12,386 bases of DNA from Xanthobacteraceae bacterium (GCA_019746355.1 JAIESC010000118.1:1-12386); one strand, 5' to 3'. Counted from the first letter of the stretch, positions 1 to 9,469 are shown. A program made the numbers and translations. The notes: a model not told the origin generated them from the sequence alone.

Positions 1-70
1 TATGGCGAGCGAAGCGACGCCGTCCTTCGGACGGCTATGGCGAGCGAAGCGACGCCGTCCTTCGGACGGC
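1..70. repeat. Two tandem copies of a 35-bp hairpin repeat
   Basis: Positions 1-35 and 36-70 are identical, and a third copy begins at 71 but diverges after about eight bases. Each unit carries a perfect 7-bp stem, GCCGTCC-TTC-GGACGGC (19-35 and 54-70). The array is cut by the window edge, so more copies may lie to the left. No coding sense is evident. It resembles the intergenic hairpin repeats of Bradyrhizobium-type genomes; that family link is inference. Confidence 0.85.
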
Positions 71-139
71 TATGGCGGGGCATGACACCGTCGATGAGGC
101 GACGCTTGCCCCACCGTCATCGTCTCTTGCTCCGCCGCG

Positions 140-183
140 GTCATCGCCCGCCGACGGGTCCGCGCAAAGCGCGGCCGGATGAC
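140..183. repeat. REP-like imperfect hairpin
   Basis: The outer ends pair as GTCATC (140-145) with GATGAC (178-183). The core is a perfect stem CCGCGC-AAA-GCGCGG (160-174). The segment continues into a GATGACAGGCTCCGG-type tail that I associate with dispersed repeats of Bradyrhizobium and Rhodopseudomonas. It could act as an mRNA 3' end structure for a gene left of the window. Confidence 0.55.
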
Positions 184-228
184 AGGCTCCGGCGGGCGAT
201 CCAGTCTCACCGCGACGGCGGTGCGAAC

Positions 229-244
229 GGTGAAATGTTTCACC
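229..244. promoter_or_regulatory. Perfect 7+7 palindrome, operator-like
   Basis: GGTGAAA-TG-TTTCACC is a perfect inverted repeat with a 2-bp centre, about 280 bp upstream of the porin-like gene. The size and symmetry suit a dimeric regulator, but no regulator gene or clear promoter is next to it, so the role is unknown. Confidence 0.35.
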
Positions 245-525
245 CCTCCGCGATGCGGTGCACCGTTGCCGCGGCATGTCCGCGTGCCGGAACCTGCGGC
301 CCTAGGTTGCCGGAAAATTGGGGATGAATCCGCCAAAAACGACCCTCCCCGACCGCGACAAAACCCAGCAAAACCGCAATTTCTCAATGACTTAAATCGA
401 ACTCCTCAGATGCGGCTAATTTAGGCACGTGTGGCATTTTTGAGACTCACTGCGGCGGCTTCGCGCGTTAAGATTGGTAAATGTTTGTCGGGTCCCGCCT
501 TTGGCGGCGTCTAGTGAGGTTGATC
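245..525. other. Upstream region of the outer-membrane protein gene
   Basis: No gene is supported here. Base composition falls towards A/T between about 340 and 480, as expected for a promoter region, but I cannot pick a convincing -35/-10 pair (TTGAGA at 440-445 has no well-spaced -10). The leader just before the gene has a small hairpin, CCGCC-TTT-GGCGG (495-507), followed by the Shine-Dalgarno sequence TGAGG (515-519). Confidence 0.5.
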
Positions 526-1176
526 ATGAAGCGTCTTTTGGTTGCGGCCATCGGTCTTGCGTCGCTTGGCCTTGTGTCCGCGTCCGTTCCTGCCACAGCG
601 GCCGACATCGCGCCGCGGCGGATGGCTCCGGTGGCAGCGCCGGCCTATCTGCCCTTCAACTGGGGCGGCTGGTACGCCGGTCTCAATCTCGGCGGCGGCG
701 TCGGCGGTGACGTCACCGGCGTCATCTTCGGCGGCCAGATCGGCTACAACTGGCAGGTCAACCAGATCGTGTTCGGTCTCGAAACCGACCTGCAGTTCTC
801 CGGGCAGGACGACACGTTCCTGGTCCGCGGCACCTCGGTCAGCAACGAGCTCGACTGGTTCGGCACCTTCCGTGGCCGCATCGGCATTGTCGTGTTTGAT
901 CGCTGGCTGCCCTACTTCACCGGCGGTCTGGCTTACGGCGGCCGCACCATCAAGGTCGGCGGCGTGAGCGCCGACGACACCGCGCTCGGCTGGGCGGTCG
1001 GCGTCGGCGTCGACTACGCGATCACCAACCAGTGGAGCGCGCGCCTTGAGTACCTGCACATCTCGCTCGAGGACTTCTCGGCGACGTTCCCGGGCGGCGT
1101 CGGCCTGGTCAACTCCGGCCGCCTCGACAACGACATCATCCGCGGCGCGGTCAACTACCGCTTCCTGCCGTACTGA
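526..1176 (+). CDS. Outer-membrane beta-barrel protein (Omp25/RopB-like)
   Basis: A 216-residue protein of the small porin-like outer-membrane barrels common in Rhizobiales. Residues 1-25 form a signal peptide: MKR, a hydrophobic core, then an A-T-A cleavage site before ADIAP. A short Pro/Ala-rich segment follows, then the typical barrel start FNWGGWYAG and an alternating pattern of Gly/aromatic-rich strands (IGYNW, GTFRGRIG, YFTGGLAYG, LEYLHIS). It ends in GAVNYRFLPY, close to the usual C-terminal strand with its phenylalanine, but with three extra residues. I chose ATG 526 rather than the in-frame ATG at 481 because 526 has a Shine-Dalgarno TGAGG at correct spacing and begins the signal peptide. 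Family members are abundant surface antigens; this one's specific function is unknown. It is monocistronic, with its own terminator. Confidence 0.9.
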   Translation: MKRLLVAAIGLASLGLVSASVPATAADIAPRRMAPVAAPAYLPFNWGGWYAGLNLGGGVGGDVTGVIFGGQIGYNWQVNQIVFGLETDLQFSGQDDTFLVRGTSVSNELDWFGTFRGRIGIVVFDRWLPYFTGGLAYGGRTIKVGGVSADDTALGWAVGVGVDYAITNQWSARLEYLHISLEDFSATFPGGVGLVNSGRLDNDIIRGAVNYRFLPY

Positions 1177-1196
1177 ACGCGGCGACATCGGACACC

Positions 1197-1228
1197 AAGG
1201 GCCGGCCTCGCGCCGGCCCTTTCGTTTT
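1197..1228 (+). terminator. Rho-independent terminator of the outer-membrane protein gene
   Basis: A perfect 10-bp stem, AAGGGCCGGC (1197-1206) with GCCGGCCCTT (1212-1221), has a 5-nt loop and is followed by the T-rich TTCGTTTT. It lies 20 bp after the stop codon. Confidence 0.9.
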
Positions 1229-1253
1229 GGGGGCACCAGCTTGAGTTGATTTC

Positions 1254-1288
1254 GTAGGGTGGGCAAAGGCGCGTAGCGCCGTGCCCAC
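1254..1288 (+). repeat. REP element, left copy
   Basis: This is an imperfect palindrome: GTGGGCA (1259-1265) pairs with TGCCCAC (1282-1288), and inside it GGCGC (1268-1272) pairs with GCGCC (1276-1280) around a GTA loop. It matches the reverse complement of 1916-1950 at 33 of 35 positions. The GTAGGGTGGGCAAAGGCGCG family is familiar to me from Bradyrhizobium genomes, an inference from memory. Confidence 0.75.
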
Positions 1289-1297
1289 CCGATACGA

Positions 1298-1330
1298 GGC
1301 AAGGGGTCACGAAGCACGCTTCGCCTTGCC
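1298..1330. repeat. Second hairpin next to the left REP
   Basis: GGCAAGG (1298-1304) pairs with CCTTGCC (1324-1330), and inside it GAAG (1311-1314) pairs with CTTC (1319-1322). With the REP at 1254-1288 this gives two hairpins in a row downstream of the RAYT stop codon. It may be the other half of a REPIN-like doublet or serve as the RAYT transcript end. Confidence 0.5.
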
Positions 1331-1360
1331 AACCCCACGAGAGCTCAACGTGTTGCAAGA

Positions 1361-1888
1361 TCACTCGCCGAATGAACCGGCGACGTCGCGCATGTCACCA
1401 CCCCAGTCCGGCGGCAGTTCGCCGCCCTTGACGTATTGATGGAAGCTGGAGTGCGGCCAATCGCGCGCCTGCGTGACGCGGCCGTGCTTGACTGGATTGA
1501 AGTGGATGTAGTCGATGTGACGCGCGAGATCCTCATCGTCGCGGACGGCGTGCTCCCAATAGCGGCGCTGCCAAATGCCCTTTTCGCGTTTAGCGACCTT
1601 GCTCGGCGAGCGTGGCAAGGCGGGAAGACCACGTGAGAATCCACCTTTGATGAGATTCCAGCGGTGGGCGAAATCCGTGTCGTTTCGCGGAAGCGACCAG
1701 ATGGCGTGCAGATGGTCGGGTAGGATGCAGATAGCGATCGTTTCAAAGCGGCGTTCGGTTTGAACGGATCGGTAGATGGAGCGCAAGCGATCGACGTGAC
1801 GGATAAGAAGATCGCCGGAGCGGTCGGCGAGCGTCACGGTGAAGAAGAAAGCGCCGCCTTCGACTTTGAGACGCCGGTAGTAAGGCAT
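1361..1888 (-). CDS. REP-associated tyrosine transposase (RAYT, IS200-like Y1 family)
   Basis: A 175-residue protein of the single-domain Y1 (HUH) nucleases related to the IS200/IS605 transposases. The metal-binding HUH motif is H59-L-H61 in LPDHLHAIW. The WQRRYWEH block (106-113) and the segment HIDYIHFNPVKHGRV, with the likely catalytic Tyr127, are the family hallmarks. Such enzymes cut single-stranded DNA at REP hairpins; in E. coli the relative is TnpA-REP. Here the gene is full length and intact, and matching REP copies lie on both sides, so it may still be active on them. The ATG at 1888 begins a normal N-terminus, but I see no good Shine-Dalgarno sequence. It is convergent with the outer-membrane protein gene and reads in the same direction as ku-ligD, so read-through from that operon is possible. 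Confidence 0.88.
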   Translation of the reverse strand: MPYYRRLKVEGGAFFFTVTLADRSGDLLIRHVDRLRSIYRSVQTERRFETIAICILPDHLHAIWSLPRNDTDFAHRWNLIKGGFSRGLPALPRSPSKVAKREKGIWQRRYWEHAVRDDEDLARHIDYIHFNPVKHGRVTQARDWPHSSFHQYVKGGELPPDWGGDMRDVAGSFGE

Positions 1889-1915
1889 AGGAACATTCTA
1901 GCGTGCAAGGAAGAC

Positions 1916-1950
1916 GTGGGCACGGCGCTTCGCGCCTTTGACCACCCTAC
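1916..1950 (-). repeat. REP element, right copy, overlapping the ligD stop codon
   Basis: This is an inverted copy of the left REP with 2 mismatches in 35. It lies 27 bp upstream of the RAYT start codon. The ligD stop codon (TAG, 1947-1949 on the minus strand) lies within its last four bases, so the REP begins exactly where ligD ends. It could act as a 3' stabilising hairpin on the ku-ligD mRNA. Confidence 0.75.
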
Positions 1951-4706
1951 TTCAGCAGCTTATCCAGCGGCAGCGTCTGCTTCACCTTGTCGTAGTCCGG
2001 CCAGGGGTCCGCCTTGAGCAGCTTTTTTGCGTCGGCGATCGTGGCCGGACGCGCGTCCTTCAAGCGCGAGAGCTGCGGCCAGGACACCGGCGTCGCGACA
2101 TAGGCGCCCGGCCGCGACCGCGTCGAATAGGGCGAGATCGCGGTCGCGCCGCGGCCGTTGCGCAGATAGTCGACGAAGATTTTTCCCCTGCGTTTCGCCT
2201 TCGCCATGTTGGCGACGAACCGCTCCGGCTCCTCCTCTTCCATGAGCCGCGCCAGCGCCTCGGCGAAGTTCTTGTGCTCGTCCCAGCCGTGCTTCGGAAC
2301 GAGCGGCACCACCACGTGGATGCCCTTGCCGCCGGTCGCCATGGCAAACGACGCGAGCCCCAGGCTCTTGAGCCGGTCGCGCATGTCCTTCGCCGCATCG
2401 CGCACCATGGCGAACGGCAGGCCCTCGTCGGGATCGAAGTCGAACACCATGCGGTCCGGCTGCTCCAGCGTGTCTGTGCGCGAGCCCCACACGTGCAGCT
2501 CGAGCACGCCGACCTGCACCGCCGCGACCAGCCCGCGCTCATCCTCGATCGTCATGTATTCGCGGGTCGCTGACTTTTCCTTGATCCTGATATGCCCGAA
2601 CTGCGTCGGAAATCCCTGCGAGGCATGCTTCTGGAAAAAGCACGCACCGCCGCTGCCCTCCGGACACCGCACCAGCGCCAGCGGCCGGTGCGCCACGTGC
2701 GGCAGGATCAGATCGGCGATCGACAGGTAATAGTCGATCAAGTCGCGCTTGGTCGCGCCCTGCGCCGCAAACAGCACGCGGTCGGGATGGGTGACGCGGA
2801 CGCCGGCAAACTCGGCTTCGCCGGCGCTACGCGATTTCACGACTGACGATTTCGCCGAGGCCGTCCGCTTGGCGGCTTTTTTGGGCGCCTTCGTCACCTC
2901 CGCCTGCGCGCGTTTCACCGCATTGGCCTTTGGCATGGGCTGCTCCCTGACGATCTCCGTCGCCGGCTTGTCGGTGCGCAGCCCCTTGAACGACCCCTGC
3001 CGCACCAGGTTGTCGCGGGTCCAGCCGCGGAACGCGATTTGCGCCACGAGCTTCGGCTCGAGGAAGTGCACGCCGCGGGCGATGGCCCGCGGTACATCCG
3101 GCACCGGCGCGGACTTGCGTTCGAGTGTCCTGAATCGCGCGGACAGATCGTCGAGCCGCTCGCCCGTGTAGCCGCTGCCGACGCGCCCGGCATAGCGCAG
3201 CTCGCCGTCCTCGCGCAGCCCGAGCAGCAGCGAGCGGAACGGCCGGCGCGGCTTGTCCGACGGCCGCCAGCCGATGATGACGAACTCCTGCTCCAGGCCG
3301 CACTTGCTCTTCAGCCAGGACTGGCTGCGGCCGGAGACATAGGCCGCGTCGCGGCGCTTGGAGACGATACCTTCGAGCTTGATCTTGCAGGCATGGGCAA
3401 AAACGTCCTCGCCCGAGCCCTCCAGATGTTCGGAATAGGCGAGCGGTGCGCCGGCGCCCTTGAGCAGCCGCGCAAGCTGCGCCTTGCGCTCGTCGAGCGG
3501 ACGCTTGCGCAGATCCTCGCCGTCGAGCTCGATCAAATCGAACAGGTAATAGCCGATATTCCTGCCGCCGTTGCTCAGCGCGTTCTGCAATGCGCCGAAA
3601 TCGGTGTGGCCCTCGGCGTCGGCCACCGCGATCTCGCCGTCGAGCAGCGCGCTGTCGCACGGCAATTCCGCCAGCGGGCGCACCAGCGCCTGGAATTTTT
3701 CCGTCCAGTCGAGGCCCTTGCGGGTGCGGATCACCACCGTGCCATCGGCAAGCGAGGTGACGGCGCGATAGCCGTCGAACTTGATCTCGTGCAGCCAGTC
3801 GTCACCGGCGGGCGGCGCGTCGACCAGGGTTGCGAGCTGCGGGCTTACGAACGCGGGGAGCTTTGCGCCGGAAACCTTTGCTTGAACGTTTTTTTTTGAG
3901 CGCGTGGCCTTGGCCGTGGCTCTCCCCGCGGTCATTCCGGGACGCCGCCGTAAGCGCGTCCACGCGCGTCTTCGACGCGCTATGGCGGCGGGCCCGGAAT
4001 CCAGTTCCGCAGGGACTTTCTCCTGAACTGGATTCCGGGCTCGGCCCTTCGGGCCGCCCCGGAACGACGCCGCGCCGTTGCCGGCTCCGTCCTTCTTCCG
4101 ATTGCTGTGCCAGACCTTCCGGCCGGCGGCGATCTCCTCCATGCTGCGGCCGCTGGCGACGCTGGTGTCCTCGGTCTCCACCGCGCCGACATCGCTGCGG
4201 GCGAGGTCGTCGCGCTCCTTGATCAAGAGCCAGTTGTCCTTGTCGTTGCGGTTGCGGCCGCGCAGCCGGATCAGCGCCCATTGCCCGTGCAGCCGTTCGC
4301 CGTGCAGGTCGAAGGCGAGCTTGCCCTTGCGCATTGCCTCGTCGACATCGCCGTGCGGCTCCCAGGTGCCGCGGTCCCACAGCATCACCGTACCGCCGCC
4401 GTACTCGCCCTCGGGGATGGTGCCTTCGAACTTGCCGTACTCGACCGGATGGTCTTCCACGTGCACCGCGAGCCGCTTGTCCTCCGGGTTCTCGCTCGGC
4501 CCCTTCGGCACCGCCCAGCTCAGCAGCGCCCCGTTCCATTCCAGCCGGAAGTCGTAATGCAGCCGGCTCGCTGCGTGCTTCTGGATCAGGTACGACAGCC
4601 GCTTGCCGGATTTTCTCAGCGTGCCTTTCGGCTCGCCGGTGCGCGCGAAGTCGCGCTTGCGGTTGTATTCCGCAAGGCCCAAGGATTCCCGTGAGCGCGC
4701 CGGCAT
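1947..4706 (-). CDS. ligD: LigD, multidomain NHEJ DNA ligase (phosphoesterase-ligase-polymerase)
   Basis: A 919-residue enzyme that trims, fills and seals double-strand breaks held by Ku. Domains in order: 3'-phosphoesterase, about 35-180 (RLHYDFRLEW at 48-57, HVEDHPVEYG at 82-91); ATP-dependent ligase, about 285-590, with the adenylation lysine K309 in EIKFDGYR, LLDGEIAV (354-361), LEGIVSKR (444-451) and WLKSK (464-468), then the OB fold; archaeo-eukaryotic primase-type polymerase, about 633-919, with metal-binding D756 and D758 in FDFDPD, His797 in GGKGIHVVV, and FVDYLRN. This order is that of Pseudomonas and rhizobial LigD. The start ATG overlaps the ku stop codon (TGATG), implying translational coupling. 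Oddities: the linker residues of about 212-259 are encoded by a palindromic repeat, an A9 slippery run follows at codons 269-272, and a REP overlaps the stop codon. Confidence 0.97.
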   Translation of the reverse strand: MPARSRESLGLAEYNRKRDFARTGEPKGTLRKSGKRLSYLIQKHAASRLHYDFRLEWNGALLSWAVPKGPSENPEDKRLAVHVEDHPVEYGKFEGTIPEGEYGGGTVMLWDRGTWEPHGDVDEAMRKGKLAFDLHGERLHGQWALIRLRGRNRNDKDNWLLIKERDDLARSDVGAVETEDTSVASGRSMEEIAAGRKVWHSNRKKDGAGNGAASFRGGPKGRARNPVQEKVPAELDSGPAAIARRRRAWTRLRRRPGMTAGRATAKATRSKKNVQAKVSGAKLPAFVSPQLATLVDAPPAGDDWLHEIKFDGYRAVTSLADGTVVIRTRKGLDWTEKFQALVRPLAELPCDSALLDGEIAVADAEGHTDFGALQNALSNGGRNIGYYLFDLIELDGEDLRKRPLDERKAQLARLLKGAGAPLAYSEHLEGSGEDVFAHACKIKLEGIVSKRRDAAYVSGRSQSWLKSKCGLEQEFVIIGWRPSDKPRRPFRSLLLGLREDGELRYAGRVGSGYTGERLDDLSARFRTLERKSAPVPDVPRAIARGVHFLEPKLVAQIAFRGWTRDNLVRQGSFKGLRTDKPATEIVREQPMPKANAVKRAQAEVTKAPKKAAKRTASAKSSVVKSRSAGEAEFAGVRVTHPDRVLFAAQGATKRDLIDYYLSIADLILPHVAHRPLALVRCPEGSGGACFFQKHASQGFPTQFGHIRIKEKSATREYMTIEDERGLVAAVQVGVLELHVWGSRTDTLEQPDRMVFDFDPDEGLPFAMVRDAAKDMRDRLKSLGLASFAMATGGKGIHVVVPLVPKHGWDEHKNFAEALARLMEEEEPERFVANMAKAKRRGKIFVDYLRNGRGATAISPYSTRSRPGAYVATPVSWPQLSRLKDARPATIADAKKLLKADPWPDYDKVKQTLPLDKLLK
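3889..3897 (-). other. A9 slippery run in ligD, in-phase A-AAA-AAC heptamer
   Basis: On the coding strand the codons read TCA-AAA-AAA-AAC (Ser269-Lys-Lys-Asn272), so A-AAA-AAC is in the phase used by -1 ribosomal frameshift sites. A -1 shift or one extra A gives KKKRSSKGF followed by about 20 basic residues and a TGA stop at 3802-3804. The product would be roughly 300 residues: phosphoesterase plus linker, without ligase or polymerase. Whether slippage happens is not visible from sequence. Confidence 0.5.
3931..4068. repeat. Palindromic repeat inserted in frame in the ligD linker
   Basis: Two hairpins face each other inside the coding sequence. The first (3934-4000) pairs ATTCCGGG with CCCGGAAT, CGCCGCC with GGCGGCG, and AGCGCGTC with GACGCGCT. 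The second (4033-4064) pairs TTCCGGG with CCCGGAA and GGCCC with GGGCC around TTC. Between them a perfect 16-bp inverted repeat joins 3992-4007 to 4025-4040. The outer edges (GTCATTCCGGG and CCCCGGAACGAC) match the normally intergenic 'CCGGAATGAC' repeats of Bradyrhizobium as I remember them. It translates into a low-complexity Arg/Ala/Gly/Pro segment (LigD residues about 212-259) without breaking the frame. Confidence 0.8.
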
Positions 4707-5620
4707 CAGGCGGCCTTCCGCTCGGCACGCTTGCGGCCGCGCTTGCTCGTTGTCTTGGCTTTGGCGGCGCGCGGCTTCTTCGCCCGCCGTGAAGAGCCCT
4801 TGCGCCCGCGTGCTGTCGGCTGATCGTCATGGGCCGCGCCGCCGCCCTTCACGCTGCGCTTCAGCGCATCCATCAGGTTGATCACGTTGCTGGCCGGCGG
4901 CGCCTCCTCGACGGCGCGCGGCTTGCGGTGCTCCTGCTTGGCCTCGATCAGCTCGCGCAGCGCCACGGTATAGGAGTCCTTGAATTTCTCCGGATGGAAC
5001 TCGTCCACCCGCTTCTGGATCAGCTCTTCGGCGAGATCGATCAGGTCCTTGTCGGCCTTCTTGCCCGAGATGTTATCAAATGTGCTGCTCGCCTTCTTCA
5101 CCTCTTCCGGATAGCGCAGGGTCTCCATCAAGAGGCCCTTGCCGCAGGGCTTGATCGCCACGATCGAGCCCTGCCCGCGCACGACGATCTGGCCGAGCCC
5201 AATTTTCCTGGTGTTCTTCAGCGCGTCGCGCAGCACCCCATAGGCCTCGGCGCCGATCTCGTCGTCGTCCGACGGCAGCACGTAATACGGCCGCTCGAAG
5301 AAGATCGGGTCGATCGCGTCGGCATCGACGAACTGCACCAGGTCGACCGTCTTCTTGGCCTCGAGCTTGACGTCGGCGATCTCCTCGTCGGTCAGCAGCA
5401 CGTACTTGCCCTTCTGCACCTCGTAGCCCTTGACGATCTCGTCGGTGTCCACCGGCCCGATGCCCGGCACCACCTTCTCGTAGCGGATGCGCTTGCCGCT
5501 CGGCTCGTGGATCTGATGGAAGGAAATCCGCGCCGCCGCCCTGGTGGCCGGGACAATGTCGACCGGGATTGTGACGAGGGCCAGCCGGATATGGCCGGAC
5601 CAGAACGCGCGAGCGGCCAT
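4706..5620 (-). CDS. ku: Ku, double-strand-break end-binding protein
   Basis: A 304-residue bacterial Ku. The homodimer forms a ring on broken DNA ends and recruits LigD. The start [20 protein letters not shown] is the typical family N-terminus, followed by [19 protein letters not shown] and the DEIVKGYE and [10 protein letters not shown] segments of the ring core. The motif [12 protein letters not shown] (246-257) is the conserved minimal C-terminal region implicated in LigD contact. After it comes a 45-residue Lys/Arg/Ala-rich tail (about 260-304), as in Ku proteins that use a basic tail for DNA binding or threading. The start at 5620 has a Shine-Dalgarno AGGTGG five bases upstream. The gene leads the ku-ligD operon and overlaps ligD by one base. 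An EcfG-type promoter lies 36-60 bp upstream of the start codon. Confidence 0.97.
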   Translation of the reverse strand: MAARAFWSGHIRLALVTIPVDIVPATRAAARISFHQIHEPSGKRIRYEKVVPGIGPVDTDEIVKGYEVQKGKYVLLTDEEIADVKLEAKKTVDLVQFVDADAIDPIFFERPYYVLPSDDDEIGAEAYGVLRDALKNTRKIGLGQIVVRGQGSIVAIKPCGKGLLMETLRYPEEVKKASSTFDNISGKKADKDLIDLAEELIQKRVDEFHPEKFKDSYTVALRELIEAKQEHRKPRAVEEAPPASNVINLMDALKRSVKGGGAAHDDQPTARGRKGSSRRAKKPRAAKAKTTSKRGRKRAERKAA

Positions 5621-5655
5621 GCGCCACCTGTTTTCTGCCGGAAATACAAGAGTTC

Positions 5656-5680
5656 AACGGCTCGAAATGACCCGGGTTCC
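5656..5680 (-). promoter_or_regulatory. EcfG (general stress sigma) promoter of ku-ligD
   Basis: On the minus strand the sequence reads GGAAC-N16-CGTT (GGAAC = 5680-5676, CGTT = 5659-5656). This is an exact match to the alphaproteobacterial EcfG/RpoE2 consensus GGAAC-N16/17-CGTT. Transcription would start near 5648, leaving a leader of about 28 nt before the ku start codon at 5620. NHEJ genes in Sinorhizobium meliloti are known to be induced in an RpoE2-dependent way under stress, which supports this reading. Confidence 0.8.
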
Positions 5681-5734
5681 CCAGCGCCGGGGGTATCGGT
5701 GATATCTCGAACTTCGCACTGGCGAAACGGCCTC

Positions 5735-5749
5735 GTTCTCACTACGTTC
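5735..5749 (+). promoter_or_regulatory. LexA (SOS) box of uvrA
   Basis: GTTC-TCACTAC-GTTC is an exact GTTC-N7-GTTC direct repeat, the alphaproteobacterial LexA operator. It lies 60 bp upstream of the uvrA start codon, where repression of a uvrA promoter would be expected; uvrA is a known SOS gene in this class. It also lies 55 bp upstream of the EcfG -35 element of ku, probably too far to block that promoter directly. Confidence 0.85.
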
Positions 5750-5809
5750 CTGGATCAATCCAGCAGAAATCCGGGGCCGCCGCGCCCCCACAAAAGTCCG
5801 TCGGAATTC

Positions 5810-8797
<2,988 letters not shown>

Positions 8798-8804
8798 ACT
8801 AGCT

Positions 8805-9461
8805 ATGCCTCCGCCAGCACACCCAAAGATCTATCACATCGTGCATGTTGATAGGCTTGCCTCGATCGCAGCGGACGGCGAACTATTTTGCGACGCTGAG
8901 ATCGTAAAGCGCAAGAACTCGGGAACCACCATTGGCATGAACGGGATAAAAGGACGGCGCCTAACGTTGCCGATACCAAGTCATCCTACGTTAAACGTGG
9001 GAGAGTGCGTTCCGTTCTATTTCTGCCCGCGTTCGATAATGCTGTTCTTGATTCACCGCGCGAATCATCCCGAATTGACGTATCAGGGAGGACAGAGACC
9101 AATCGTTCATCTGGAAATCGACCTCCACCGTGCTGTCCAATGGGCGAATAGCTGCGGCAGACGATGGGCCTACACGCTGTCAAACGCGGGCGCGTACTAC
9201 TTCGAGAGTCGAAACGACTTGGCCGATCTGGAGGATTTGGATTGGGCGGCAATCCACACGGACAAATGGGCCGGGCCCGGCGTCTCCCGGTCTATGAAAG
9301 AGGGCAAGCAAGCCGAATTCCTCATAGAGGGCTCCTTTCCGTGGGACTTGGTTGATCGGATCGGAGTAATTTATCAAGCGGCAGCCCAACAAGTGGCCAA
9401 CAGCTTGCTCAATGCAAATCGCAGACCTCAAACAGTCGTGATGCCGAGTTGGTACTATTGA
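8805..9461 (+). CDS. darT: DarT, DNA ADP-ribosyltransferase toxin
   Basis: A 218-residue protein of the DarT (DUF4433) family, which transfers ADP-ribose from NAD+ to bases in single-stranded DNA and so blocks replication. Family blocks in order: IYHIVHVDRLASI (9-21), TTIGMNGIKGRRL (41-53) with the NAD-contacting arginine probably R51, VPFYFCPRSIMLFLIHRAN (69-87), GGQRPIVHLEIDL (95-107), and KQAEFL (168-173), where E171 is the likely catalytic glutamate. All expected active-site segments are present, so the toxin looks functional. It starts only 7 bp after the uvrA stop codon; a GGAG at 8791-8794 inside the uvrA end is the only Shine-Dalgarno candidate, suggesting expression by read-through from uvrA. 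Base composition is clearly less GC-rich than uvrA, consistent with horizontal acquisition. Confidence 0.92.
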   Translation: MPPPAHPKIYHIVHVDRLASIAADGELFCDAEIVKRKNSGTTIGMNGIKGRRLTLPIPSHPTLNVGECVPFYFCPRSIMLFLIHRANHPELTYQGGQRPIVHLEIDLHRAVQWANSCGRRWAYTLSNAGAYYFESRNDLADLEDLDWAAIHTDKWAGPGVSRSMKEGKQAEFLIEGSFPWDLVDRIGVIYQAAAQQVANSLLNANRRPQTVVMPSWYY

Positions 9462-9463
9462 GG
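9459..9463 (+). promoter_or_regulatory. darG ribosome binding site overlapping the darT stop codon
   Basis: TGAGG contains both the darT stop TGA (9459-9461) and the GAGG Shine-Dalgarno, six bases before ATG 9470. Ribosomes ending darT are placed directly on the antitoxin start, which should keep antitoxin synthesis tied to toxin synthesis. Confidence 0.65.
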
Positions 9464-9469
9464 ATGCAC

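Larger units (their letters stand above)
1254..1950. mobile_element. RAYT gene bracketed by inverted REP copies
   Basis: The unit consists of a left REP (1254-1288), a RAYT transposase gene (1361-1888, minus strand) and a right REP (1916-1950). The two REPs are inverted relative to each other and differ at only 2 of 35 positions. Single-copy RAYT genes flanked by the REPs they are thought to mobilise are a known arrangement. The right end overlaps the ligD stop codon, so the unit sits exactly at the 3' end of the NHEJ operon. Sampled GC content in the RAYT gene (about 55% by hand count of 1621-1680) is below that of the repair genes. Confidence 0.75.

Noticed and set aside
1..70. CRISPR array
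   Set aside because: The repeats are directly adjacent with no spacers, and no cas genes are present.
229..244. Possible parS (ParB) site
   Set aside because: parS has the order TTTCAC-GTGAAA with a CACGTG-like centre. Here the half-sites are in the opposite order around TG.
511..1338. 275-codon minus-strand frame over the outer-membrane protein gene
   Set aside because: It is the shadow of a GC-rich gene and crosses the terminator and the REP. The plus strand has a signal peptide and a Shine-Dalgarno sequence.
2023..2028. Second slippery heptamer A-AAA-AAG near the ligD 3' end
   Set aside because: It is correctly phased, but it is an ordinary Lys-Lys pair only about 24 codons from the end and a shift would change little.
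4829..5809. Long N-terminal extension of the uvrA reading frame
   Set aside because: It is antisense to ku, has no UvrA-like sequence, and would swallow the LexA box and the ku promoter. UvrA homology begins just after ATG 5810.
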